Assembly (NCBI RefSeq): GCF_003326675.1
Contig: NZ_JPWF01000001.1
Location: forward strand, 62,001 to 126,000
From: Thalassospira profundimaris
GTDB lineage: Bacteria; Pseudomonadota; Alphaproteobacteria; Rhodospirillales; Thalassospiraceae
Reading direction: 5' to 3'
Length of the DNA stretch: 64,000 nucleotides
Position 1 is the stretch's first letter; each line of letters begins with the position of its first letter. The notes under the pieces were generated by a model. It worked only from the letters and a program-made list of their open reading frames with translations. It was not told the DNA's origin and did not search any database. Shown here in pieces: positions 36,558 through 44,492 of the stretch. The translations under genes were made by a program, and so were the position numbers.

Positions 36558-37547
36558 TTAGAAGGAGAGAGCAAGACCACTAACAACGCCGAAACCGTCG
36601 TTGTCGTTGGTGTTGGTGTCTGCATCGTCTTCGAACCAGAAGACAGAAGACTTCCAAACAACGCCAGCGCCGAGGGTGTAAGCAAGACCGAGGTCAGCAG
36701 CAGCAACTTCGCCATTGCCGTAGTCAGAGAAAGCGTAGGTTGCAGAAACGGTAGCAGCATCCATTGCATAGGAAACGCCGAAGTCGTAACCATCAACATC
36801 ATAGGTGCCGGTGGTGGAACCGAACTCTTTGTCTTTCTCGCCGTAGGATGCGCCAACTACGAAGTTAGCGAAGCCAACGTTGGCACCAATGTTGTACCAT
36901 TCACCTTCGTTTTTGCTTTCGCCGGTGGCAGCAACAGAAACGGAAACTGCGTCAAAATCACCGTTGTATTCTACACCAGCAGAGAAGACTTCACGACCAT
37001 TGGTGGTCTGATCGTTAGCTTCTGCATCAGCAGAGTCGGTGTAAGAAACACCAGCGCGGAAACCGCCAAATACCGGGGTGTAGTAGGTGATTTTCTGATC
37101 GTCACCGTCATCCCAGCTGTTGTTCGGCAGGTTCGAGGTGCTGATCCACTTGGTCAGGTCACCGTCGTTTGCACCAACCGGGCCAACTGCCGGAGCAGAA
37201 ATGGTCATATCACCAGCAGCGCCGTCTTCGGAACCAAGTTTAACCTGACCGAAACCGCCATTGACGTACAGGTACTGTTCATCGGTGGTGTTGTCGCCAC
37301 CTTCGATGCCGAATTCAATGGCTACACCAACTTCGATACCGTTATCGAGGGTGGTTGAACCTTTGAAGTGAACTTCGGTGTCGGACTGGAATTTGTTTTT
37401 GCCTTCAGCGTTGTTATCTTCGTCAGCGATACCAACCCACTGTTCCATGAAACCGCCAAGCGACAGGGCGATCTTTTCAGAAGCCTGTGCCTGACCTGCG
37501 AAAGCAACAGCGACGAGTGCGCTGGAAGCTACCAGAATCTTTTTCAT
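36558..37547 (-). CDS. Outer-membrane porin (Gram-negative porin family), copy 2
   Basis: A 329-residue porin. Signal peptide MKKILVASSALVAVAFAGQAQA, then barrel strands with DTEVHFKGSTTLDNGIEVGV, EQYLYVNGGFGQVKLGSEDG and the C-terminal VVSGLALSF with terminal Phe. Long stretches match porin copy 1, so the pair is a tandem duplication; the loops differ, as expected for diffusion or phage-exposed parts. Start: ATG 37547 with GAGGGA four bases upstream; the in-frame extension to 37919 is not coding. A palindrome TGCGG-TTGA-CCGCA sits in its leader at 37572-37585. Confidence 0.92.
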   Translation of the reverse strand: MKKILVASSALVAVAFAGQAQASEKIALSLGGFMEQWVGIADEDNNAEGKNKFQSDTEVHFKGSTTLDNGIEVGVAIEFGIEGGDNTTDEQYLYVNGGFGQVKLGSEDGAAGDMTISAPAVGPVGANDGDLTKWISTSNLPNNSWDDGDDQKITYYTPVFGGFRAGVSYTDSADAEANDQTTNGREVFSAGVEYNGDFDAVSVSVAATGESKNEGEWYNIGANVGFANFVVGASYGEKDKEFGSTTGTYDVDGYDFGVSYAMDAATVSATYAFSDYGNGEVAAADLGLAYTLGAGVVWKSSVFWFEDDADTNTNDNDGFGVVSGLALSF

Positions 37548-37802
37548 CTTTTCCCTCAACGTCTTTGCAAATGCGGTTGACCGCACAACAAAATTTAGGT
37601 GAGCAGCTATTTTGTTTTTTACCGCTCGGTTCGACGCTATGGAGCCAGTATTTTTCCGCGCAGTCAACGATACTGTGATTAAAATGCGACATTTTTCACA
37701 GCATGTTGCACAAAAACCACACATGTTTTTATTTGCCCGCTGCACTATCCGCCTTATAGTGCGGGCAACAGCTGACCGACATTCGTGATCAAGGGCTATA
37801 TT

Positions 37803-38366
37803 GTGAACAGTTCTTTCGCCAAATTCCTTACCATTGCTTCTGTTTCTGCATTTCTGGCAGGCTGCGCTGGCACCGAAGCCGATTATGACAGCTTTCCAGG
37901 CTCTGCCCCGGGCGACCAAAAAGTGAATGGTCGAAAAGCAACGCGCGCCGACATGAAAGAACAGGGGTCACTGTTTGGAGACGGAGGCCTGAACATATTT
38001 GGTGGCGAAGAAGGCCAAAAAGGGACTAGTGGTTCGGGCATTGGTGTTAACAGCTTCTTGTGGCGGGCAACGCTTGATACCTTGTCGTTTATGCCGTTGA
38101 ACTCCGCTGATCCGTTTGGCGGCGTCATTATTACCGACTGGTATGCACCCGCCGAAACCCCCAATGAACGCTTCAAACTGACGGCCTATATTCTCGGGAC
38201 GGCGCTGCGTTCTGATGCGATCAAGGTCTCGGTCTTCCGTCAGGTCAATATTGGCCCGAACCAGTGGCAGGATGCCGTGGTCGAGGAAGGAACAGTGACG
38301 TCTCTCGAAGATGCGATCCTGACCCGCGCCCGCCAGCTGCGCATTGACAGCGCAAATGCCCAGTAA
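37803..38366 (+). CDS. DUF3576 family lipoprotein
   Basis: A protein of about 187 residues conserved in Rhodospirillales-type alphaproteobacteria. It has a lipoprotein signal peptide with lipobox LAGC, then the DUF3576 core: IGVNSFLWRATLDTLSFMPL, DPFGGVIITDWYAP and ERFKLTAYILGTALRSDAIKVSVFRQ. Function unknown; an envelope role is implied by lipidation and by the linked lptE. Start: GTG 37803 has AGGG at seven-base spacing; GTG 37785 is an alternative. It opens a compact run with the LeuRS-like ORF and lptE. Confidence 0.87.
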   Translation: MNSSFAKFLTIASVSAFLAGCAGTEADYDSFPGSAPGDQKVNGRKATRADMKEQGSLFGDGGLNIFGGEEGQKGTSGSGIGVNSFLWRATLDTLSFMPLNSADPFGGVIITDWYAPAETPNERFKLTAYILGTALRSDAIKVSVFRQVNIGPNQWQDAVVEEGTVTSLEDAILTRARQLRIDSANAQ

Positions 38367-38372
38367 GGGCTA

Positions 38373-39044
38373 ATGACAGACTACACCTTATATATATCAC
38401 CCGAATACAACCCCCATTCGCTGGCACGTGACTGGGGGTTCTTCGTGCGCGAGAAAAATCCGAAAATCCAAGCGATTCTGACACCGCACGGGAACCTTGG
38501 CGCGTTGCGACAAGTGTTGTTCGAGCACGCAAAGGCTTGCGTAGCAACGAGTCGAAACCAGAAAAATCCCGCCACAATACGTCTCGGTAATAAACCAGCA
38601 AAGGTGTCAACCGATACCGTTTCCGATGACCCGGAACAATTATACCGGGAAGTCGGGCTTGATACGCTGTCGCTGGCACTTCTGGCAGATGTGCCAATTC
38701 ATCGACCTCTGCATCTCACTCACAATAACCTCGTCGGGCATTGGCGCTGGTTACGGCAGGTTTGGAGGCTTTGCTCAACTGTACCGCTATTGACCGCTGA
38801 ACCAATGGCATCGGAAGTACAGTTCGATGTTATTGAAGAAGTCTGGCAAGGGCGAAATAATACCGCTATCGCCCTGTTAAGATCGAGCTTTCAACAACTC
38901 ATATCGAGCACGGGCGCACCTCAGCCAAATGACTATCAAACTTTCCTTGCCAATCTAACTGTGTTTTGCCCTTTTATCGGAACCGAACTATTGTGGCGAC
39001 AAGGCATGGTCACGGCATCAAAAGACAAAGGCATGATTGAATGA
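38373..39044 (+). CDS. LeuRS-derived relic protein at the leuS locus (non-catalytic)
   Basis: A 223-residue ORF that lines up with the end of the catalytic core and the anticodon-binding domain of leucyl-tRNA synthetase. LARDWGFF and ILTPHGNL correspond to the segment before the KMSKS loop. The KMSKS loop itself has decayed to AKVSTDT (76-82), followed by DDPEQLYREVGLDTLSLALL (usually DPxxxxExYGADTxRLF), VGHWRWLRQVWRLC (VEGAxRFLxRVWRL), NNTAIALL (162-169) and VFCPFIGTELLWR (PFxPHIxEELW). The HIGH half, editing domain and C-terminal domain are absent. It starts 6 bases after DUF3576 and overlaps lptE by ATGA, the slot leuS occupies in relatives. Not a functional synthetase; role unknown. Confidence 0.75.
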   Translation: MTDYTLYISPEYNPHSLARDWGFFVREKNPKIQAILTPHGNLGALRQVLFEHAKACVATSRNQKNPATIRLGNKPAKVSTDTVSDDPEQLYREVGLDTLSLALLADVPIHRPLHLTHNNLVGHWRWLRQVWRLCSTVPLLTAEPMASEVQFDVIEEVWQGRNNTAIALLRSSFQQLISSTGAPQPNDYQTFLANLTVFCPFIGTELLWRQGMVTASKDKGMIE

Positions 39045-39547
39045 AATTGCGCGCGGTTTTTCCGATTATCGCACTCGTTGCCCTGACAACACTGAGTGCC
39101 TGCGGTTTTCGTCCGCTTTATGCGACCAAAGGCGATAACTATAATACCGCATCAAACATGGCACTTGTTAACGTGGCCGTCATCAATGACCGCGTTGGCC
39201 AGCTTACGCGCAATGCCCTTCTCGAGACCCTGACACCGCGTGGCCAAAGTGCCACACCGCTTTATGACCTGTCTGTCACGCTGAGCGAGTCGACCAGTGA
39301 ACAGGGTTTCACAAAAGATAACGAAGCAACCATTGCAGATTATCTGATTACTGCGACGTATCAGCTGACACGCCGACAGGACTCGAAAGTCCTGCGTAAA
39401 GGCAATGTAAGAACACGTACCAGTTACAATATTGTCGATTCTGATTTTGCCAGCATCGAAGCGGAGAATGCCGCCCAGGCAGATGCAGCACGCAACCTTG
39501 CCCAGCAATTGGCAAATCAGGTCGCGATCGGTCTGCGCGCACAGTAA
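39041..39547 (+). CDS. lptE: LPS-assembly lipoprotein LptE
   Basis: Partners with LptD in the outer membrane to insert lipopolysaccharide. The 168-residue protein has a lipoprotein signal peptide with lipobox LSAC directly followed by GFRPLYA, the hallmark of LptE. Next come a beta/alpha domain with VNVAVINDRVGQLTRNALLE and a C-terminal helix NAAQADAARNLAQQLANQVA. It overlaps the LeuRS-like ORF by ATGA and precedes holA, the usual alphaproteobacterial order. Confidence 0.93.
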   Translation: MKLRAVFPIIALVALTTLSACGFRPLYATKGDNYNTASNMALVNVAVINDRVGQLTRNALLETLTPRGQSATPLYDLSVTLSESTSEQGFTKDNEATIADYLITATYQLTRRQDSKVLRKGNVRTRTSYNIVDSDFASIEAENAAQADAARNLAQQLANQVAIGLRAQ

Positions 39548-39604
39548 ATCTGTCTTCAATCACCGACCTACTTGCAATCACGATAATCAAGATCAAGGCG
39601 CTCC

Positions 39605-40636
39605 ATGAAGCTTAAGGCAGCCCAAGTTGAAAACTTTTTGCGCGCTCCTGATGCCAAGGCACAGCTGGTCCTGATTTATGGTGAGGACGAAGGTTTGGTG
39701 CGCGAACGCGCCGTCCGTCTGGCTAAGACCGTAATCGAGGACCTCAAGGATCCCTTCCGCGTAATCGAGCTTGGCATTCCCCAGCTTAAGGAAGATGCCG
39801 GTCGATTGCGTGACGAAGCCGCCGCCATCAGCTTTGGTGGCGGGCGCAGGGTTATCCGAATCCGCGATATCGGTGAAGCACAGGCGCCGTTGATTGCAGA
39901 TTTTCTTGCCGATCCGGCAGGCGATGCTTTGATTGTCATCGAGGCCGGAAGCCTTGCGTCAAAGTCCAAATTACGCCAAGCGGTCGAGAAGGCAGGCAAT
40001 GGCATGGCCCTGCCCTGCTATGCCGATAGCAGCCGGGATATCGAGGGCCTGATCCAGTCGATCATGGAAGAACATAAATTGCGGATCGACCGCGATGCGA
40101 CACGCTATCTGGTCGCCAATCTTGGATCTGATCGCATGATTTCGCGAAGCGAGCTTGAAAAGCTTGCACTTTATGCGCTTAAGGAAGGTCAGGTTACGCT
40201 TGCCGACGCCATGGCCTGTGTCGGCGACAGTTCGGCACGTCATTATGATGATGTCATTCAGGCTGTGTCACAGGGCAATGTCGTCAATCTTGATGCTGCC
40301 CTGACCCGTCTTGTTGAAGAAGGCCTTAACCCGGTCGGCGCACTTCGCATGATGCTTGGCTATTTCCAGAAGCTGCATCTGGTCAAGGGACAGGTTGCCC
40401 AAGGTGTAAGTGCTGATCAGGCAATGAAATCACTTCGCCCGCCCCTGTTTTTCAAGGCAGCAGATCAGTTCCGGGCCAATCTGAACAACTGGGCTGTAAA
40501 CAACCTACAGCGTGCTCTGCAAATCCTGCTGGAGGCAGAGAAGGATTGCAAAAGTGGTTTGGCCATCCCGGAAACCATTGCACATCGCGCCATGATCAAA
40601 GTTGCAGTTGCTCGCCAGAAACAAGGTCGTCGCTGA
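39605..40636 (+). CDS. holA: DNA polymerase III delta subunit HolA
   Basis: The clamp-loader subunit that opens the beta sliding clamp. The 343-residue protein has the AAA+-like N-terminal domain (AQLVLIYGEDEGLVRERAVRLAK; IRIRDIGEAQAPLIADFLADP), the middle domain (ISRSELEKLALYALKEGQVTLADAMACVGD) and the C-terminal collar domain (NPVGALRMMLGYFQKLHLVK). Length and motif order fit HolA. It follows lptE by 57 bp as in related genomes. Confidence 0.94.
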   Translation: MKLKAAQVENFLRAPDAKAQLVLIYGEDEGLVRERAVRLAKTVIEDLKDPFRVIELGIPQLKEDAGRLRDEAAAISFGGGRRVIRIRDIGEAQAPLIADFLADPAGDALIVIEAGSLASKSKLRQAVEKAGNGMALPCYADSSRDIEGLIQSIMEEHKLRIDRDATRYLVANLGSDRMISRSELEKLALYALKEGQVTLADAMACVGDSSARHYDDVIQAVSQGNVVNLDAALTRLVEEGLNPVGALRMMLGYFQKLHLVKGQVAQGVSADQAMKSLRPPLFFKAADQFRANLNNWAVNNLQRALQILLEAEKDCKSGLAIPETIAHRAMIKVAVARQKQGRR

Positions 40637-40893
40637 AAACCAACGACTCGGCATCTTATTTTCCAATGTTGCATCGCAATATTAGAGAATCAAAAATCAA
40701 GCACATCGATGATACACACGTTTCATGTGCTCCCCATTCCGGATAGTCCTTCTATTCAAGCACGACCGGCGTCCCCATCTTCAACCCTACTGATATTTGG
40801 TCATCCGTGACGTTCGCAATCCAAGCGCGGGCAGACCGGAGATATTTGGGGACACATCTGCATATTCAGATCTGGTGAGAGAGGGACATCATA

Positions 40894-42378
40894 ATGAAGA
40901 GTGCATTCCATCGCGTGCTTACCGCCGGTATCCTGTCCGGTGCCGCCTTGGCCGCGTCTGTATCGGCCTCGGCACAAACTTCCATCCTGCCGTCGGATGC
41001 GTATAACGCCTGTCCGCTCGATAAGGCGGAAATGGCAACATGGTTCCACGGCACTGAAATCACGCTCAATGGCAGCGTCATGGCCGCCAACAGCGCCAAA
41101 TTCCCGACGAACAATACCAATTGCGATTTCTTTAAGTGGTCAGCGCAGATGTTTCTCTGGCTGACATCACCGGCAGAGCTCAAAGCGACCGGTGATATGA
41201 GCTACATCTTCGATGCAGATGGCTTCTATGACGTTTCACCGGAAAACGACAAAGGCGTTCGCAAGTTCCTGAAGAACGACACACCGATCAACAAATTCCT
41301 GGTCCGCGTCAACAAACAGGACCAGGACGTTCCAACAACAATCGGTGAAACCGGCCAAGCCGGTGGCGGCGGTATCCTGATCTCCCAGGCCGGATCAATT
41401 GTCTATTACGGGATCCATACCAACACGTTCTATGGCGCCTTTTTAACCGGACAGAAAGCCGGCAAAATCAAACTTGGGACCTTCCCCACCACAGAAGCCG
41501 ACAAGGAGGAAGTCGTTGCCTATGCCAAGGCAAATGGCCTTGATGCATCTGCACCCATGGCGCTTGCGATCGAGTTGAAGACATCCTGGATCGATGCAAG
41601 TACCGTTTCAAATCCGGAAAGCTACGTTCAGGTAAAGGCAGAAGTCCCTAAATACGACAAAAGGGCAGCAACCGAATGGAAGCTTATCGGAACGGAAACT
41701 AAAACACTTGCTTTAACCGGCATGCATATTGTTGGTTCGGTTCAGGGACATCCCGAAATGATCTGGGCGACCTTTGAACATTCAAACAACACTCCCAATG
41801 GCACATTCTATTATCAAAGTGCCGCAAACGCGGTGACCGAGTCGGACTTTGATAAATCTGTGACCGGCTATACTTTCTATGCACCAAATACACCGGGTAA
41901 TGGCGTGAATGTCGAAAGTGCCCATATCGACAAAAGCGGCAATATCGTTCTGACCGCGCCAGCAACCCGAATTGTGCCGACCTCGGTTGTCCGCACCAAT
42001 CCGTGGGGAACACCGGGCGCGGATGCCAACAGCGCGACGGTCAATGCGCAAATCATCTCGATGAACAACAACGTGCTCGGCAATCTTGTACCGGGCGATC
42101 TTCGGGCCAATTATGTGCAGATCGGCTCGGTCTGGACATCAAACGGAATCATTCCACAAAGCCCGCTTCCCGACCAAAGCAACGAAGATATCGCCCTGCT
42201 TGCCCCGGAGGTCGGTTCATCGCGTTTGGCCAACACGACGATGGAAACCTATTTCCAGGGAACACAAATGGGCAATTGTTTCCTCTGCCATAATGCTGGC
42301 GGATCCCCTGCCCCAAAAGCCAGCTTCGGGGATGAAGAACTCAGTCACGTCTTCTTTGACCTAGCTCCGCTGAAATAA
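40894..42378 (+). CDS. Secreted protein with one C-terminal c-type heme motif, function unknown
   Basis: A 494-residue protein with a Sec signal peptide (about 1-27, cleaved after SASA). A long beta-rich region follows with few Cys, then a single heme-binding motif Cys462-Phe-Leu-Cys465-His466 close to the C-terminus, in the segment TTMETYFQGTQMGNCFLCHN. AGAGGGA precedes the ATG. I do not recognise a named family; the FLANKING pattern TTMETY...NCFxCH suggests a family of periplasmic electron-transfer or oxidase-like proteins. It stands alone between holA and the convergent parB operon. Confidence 0.75.
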   Translation: MKSAFHRVLTAGILSGAALAASVSASAQTSILPSDAYNACPLDKAEMATWFHGTEITLNGSVMAANSAKFPTNNTNCDFFKWSAQMFLWLTSPAELKATGDMSYIFDADGFYDVSPENDKGVRKFLKNDTPINKFLVRVNKQDQDVPTTIGETGQAGGGGILISQAGSIVYYGIHTNTFYGAFLTGQKAGKIKLGTFPTTEADKEEVVAYAKANGLDASAPMALAIELKTSWIDASTVSNPESYVQVKAEVPKYDKRAATEWKLIGTETKTLALTGMHIVGSVQGHPEMIWATFEHSNNTPNGTFYYQSAANAVTESDFDKSVTGYTFYAPNTPGNGVNVESAHIDKSGNIVLTAPATRIVPTSVVRTNPWGTPGADANSATVNAQIISMNNNVLGNLVPGDLRANYVQIGSVWTSNGIIPQSPLPDQSNEDIALLAPEVGSSRLANTTMETYFQGTQMGNCFLCHNAGGSPAPKASFGDEELSHVFFDLAPLK

Positions 42379-42413
42379 GGCGGAATAACTGCTTCTTCCG
42401 ACCTCAAATGAAA

Positions 42414-42444
42414 AGAAGCGGGTGACAATCAATCACCCGCTTCT
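42414..42444. terminator. Terminator hairpin between parB and the heme-protein gene
   Basis: Perfect 12-bp stem (42414-42425 with 42433-42444), 7-base loop. The T-rich side (CTTTTCATTTG) is on the minus strand, so it ends the mnmG-to-parB side; it may also stop the convergent plus-strand transcript. Confidence 0.8.
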
Positions 42445-42447
42445 CAA

Positions 42448-42463
42448 TGTTTCACGTGGAACA
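42448..42463. promoter_or_regulatory. parS-like site, one mismatch
   Basis: TGTTTCACGTGGAACA, one base from the consensus TGTTTCACGTGAAACA. It lies just beyond the parB stop codon, inside the parB 3-prime untranslated region. Confidence 0.75.
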
Positions 42464-42477
42464 ATTTTCCGATCAGA

Positions 42478-43668
42478 TCACTTGATCAGTTCATCAAGCT
42501 CGTCTTCATCGACTTCATCACTTTCGATCGGATCATCGCCTTCCGGGCCTTCAAGAACAAAATCGTCCTCGTCATCTGCATCCGATTCGGGCAACGCGAT
42601 CTCCGCCACATTTTCAAGTTCGGCGGTCAGATCATCATCCGTATCGGAATCACCAGCATCCTCATCTTCGATAAACATTGAATCGAACTCGTTGTCATCC
42701 GAATCGGATGAAGTATCGATCTCATCTTCAACATTCAGATCAGTGGTTTTACCGTGGGTAAGACGCTGCAGAATATCGTCGAGCTGTTCAAGCGTCTCAT
42801 AGCGGATCGAGATTTTCCCGGATGCACCGTCAAAATCAATATTAACCGCCAACCCCAACATGTTGCTAAGATCGCGCTCCAATGCCACTGTATCTGGGTC
42901 TTTGTTCGAAGATGCACCACCAGATGTCTTTTTCGGGCGAGATGCCTTGCCACCGTCGGTTTTCACCAGTTTTTCGGTCTGACGAACGTTCAGGCCCTTT
43001 TTAACGATTTGCCCGGCCAGTTCGACAGCGTTTTCAGCCCCAAGCAAAGCACGTGCATGACCGGAACTCAGAACCTTGTCCGAAAGCATCTGCTTGATCG
43101 GTGCCGGCAAAGCCAGAAGACGCAGGCTATTGGCGATGTGACTGCGGCTTTTTCCAAGTGCCTGCCCAAGCGCTTCCTGTGTATGGGAGAACTCGTTCAT
43201 CAGGCGGTTATAGCCTTCGGCTTCTTCCAACGGCGAAAGATCCTGACGCTGCAGGTTTTCGATCAGAGCAATTTCGGCCGTCTCGCGATCATCGAAATCG
43301 CGGACCAGCACTGGCACTTCATGCAATTGGGCCCGCTGGGCCGCACGCCAGCGACGTTCACCAGCAATGATTTCGTATCGGGTTTCGCCCGTCGAAGAAG
43401 CACGCACCAGAATCGGTTGAATGATCCCCTTCTCGCGAATCGACGCGGCAAGATCATCAATTGCTTCATCGTCAAAGTTGCTGCGCGGCTGAAACGGTGA
43501 TGGCTTAAGGTCGGTAATAGCAATCAGCTGCGTCGTACCGCCAGGCCCCGGATGACCACCGGCATTGCTGTCCGGGCTGCCAGAAACGGCAACACCGACA
43601 TCCTCGTCATCTTCACCCAGAAGTGCAGACAGTCCTCTCCCCAAGCCGCGTTTCTTTGCGTCGCTCAT
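42478..43668 (-). CDS. parB: Chromosome-partitioning protein ParB with acidic C-terminal extension
   Basis: CTP-dependent clamp that loads at parS and organises the origin region for segregation by ParA. The 396-residue protein has the ParA-contacting N-terminus (MSDAKKRGLGRGLSALLG), the CTPase/ParB motifs (PSPFQPRSNFDD, IAGERRWRAAQRA, ALIENLQRQDLSPLEEA), the HTH (TQEALGQALGKSRSHIANSL) and the dimerisation domain ending KISIRYETLEQLDDILQRL at about residue 303. Family members normally stop there. Here a further 93 residues follow, of which 42 are Asp/Glu. ATGA overlap with parA. Confidence 0.96.
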   Translation of the reverse strand: MSDAKKRGLGRGLSALLGEDDEDVGVAVSGSPDSNAGGHPGPGGTTQLIAITDLKPSPFQPRSNFDDEAIDDLAASIREKGIIQPILVRASSTGETRYEIIAGERRWRAAQRAQLHEVPVLVRDFDDRETAEIALIENLQRQDLSPLEEAEGYNRLMNEFSHTQEALGQALGKSRSHIANSLRLLALPAPIKQMLSDKVLSSGHARALLGAENAVELAGQIVKKGLNVRQTEKLVKTDGGKASRPKKTSGGASSNKDPDTVALERDLSNMLGLAVNIDFDGASGKISIRYETLEQLDDILQRLTHGKTTDLNVEDEIDTSSDSDDNEFDSMFIEDEDAGDSDTDDDLTAELENVAEIALPESDADDEDDFVLEGPEGDDPIESDEVDEDELDELIK

Positions 43669-44492
43669 GCTTTAACCCCTTCGCGTTTCAGAACCTCGCT
43701 TGCCAAGTTCAGATAGGCGCGCGATCCCGGACATTTCATGTCATAGACAAGTACCGGCGTACCGTGACTTGGTGCCTCGGATACCCGGACATTGCGTGGA
43801 ATGACGGTGCGATAAACCACATCCCCGAAATAGTCACGTACATCATTGGCAACCTGTGCCGACAGGTTATTGCGCTTGTCATACATGGTCAGGACGATGC
43901 CCTGAATCTCAAGTTCCGGGTTGAATGCCTTTTTGACGCGCTTGATGGTGCGGACCAGATGGCTGATACCTTCCAGTGCAAAGAACTCGCATTGCAGCGG
44001 AACCAGAACCGCATCCGATGCCACCAATGCATTCAAGGTCAAAAGACCAAGCGACGGCGGACAGTCGATCAGGACGTAATCAACATCCTGCGGCAACTTG
44101 CCCAATGATTCTTTAAGCTGCATCTCGCGGCGATCAAAATCGACCAGCTCGATCTCGGCACCGGACAAATCCATGCCCGATGGCACGATGGTCAGACGCG
44201 GAATTGCCGTTGGCTGACGGGCTTCTTCCAAAGAATTGCCGTTGATCAGCACGTCATAGGAACTGATCTGACGGTCGGATGATCGCAAACCAAGGCCGGT
44301 GCTGGCATTGCCCTGCGGATCAAGATCAACGATCAGAACCCGTTGATTGACTGCGGCCAACGCGGTTGCCAGATTGATGGTCGTGGTTGTTTTGCCAACC
44401 CCGCCCTTCTGGTTGGCGACAGCGATAATACGCGGGCGATGACCCGTGCCTTGAGCTTGGGTCGAAAGTGGCAAGTCAATAACGTCCGTCAC
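43665..44492 (-). CDS. parA: Chromosome-partitioning ATPase ParA
   Basis: A P-loop ATPase that forms nucleoid gradients to move ParB-parS complexes. The 275-residue protein has the deviant Walker A KGGVGKTTT in RIIAVANQKGGVGKTTTTIN, the switch region VDLDPQGNASTGLG, DYVLIDCPPSLGLLTLNAL, and LVRTIKRVKKAFNPELEIQG. Start: GTG 44492 has AGGAG at seven-base spacing and overlaps the rsmG stop as GTGA; the longer in-frame reading has no such support. It is co-translated with parB. Confidence 0.96.
   Translation of the reverse strand: MTDVIDLPLSTQAQGTGHRPRIIAVANQKGGVGKTTTTINLATALAAVNQRVLIVDLDPQGNASTGLGLRSSDRQISSYDVLINGNSLEEARQPTAIPRLTIVPSGMDLSGAEIELVDFDRREMQLKESLGKLPQDVDYVLIDCPPSLGLLTLNALVASDAVLVPLQCEFFALEGISHLVRTIKRVKKAFNPELEIQGIVLTMYDKRNNLSAQVANDVRDYFGDVVYRTVIPRNVRVSEAPSHGTPVLVYDMKCPGSRAYLNLASEVLKREGVKA

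Noticed and set aside
37548-37919. Upstream extension of porin copy 2
   Set aside because: It would place a classical signal peptide in the middle of the protein; ATG 37547 has GAGGGA before it.
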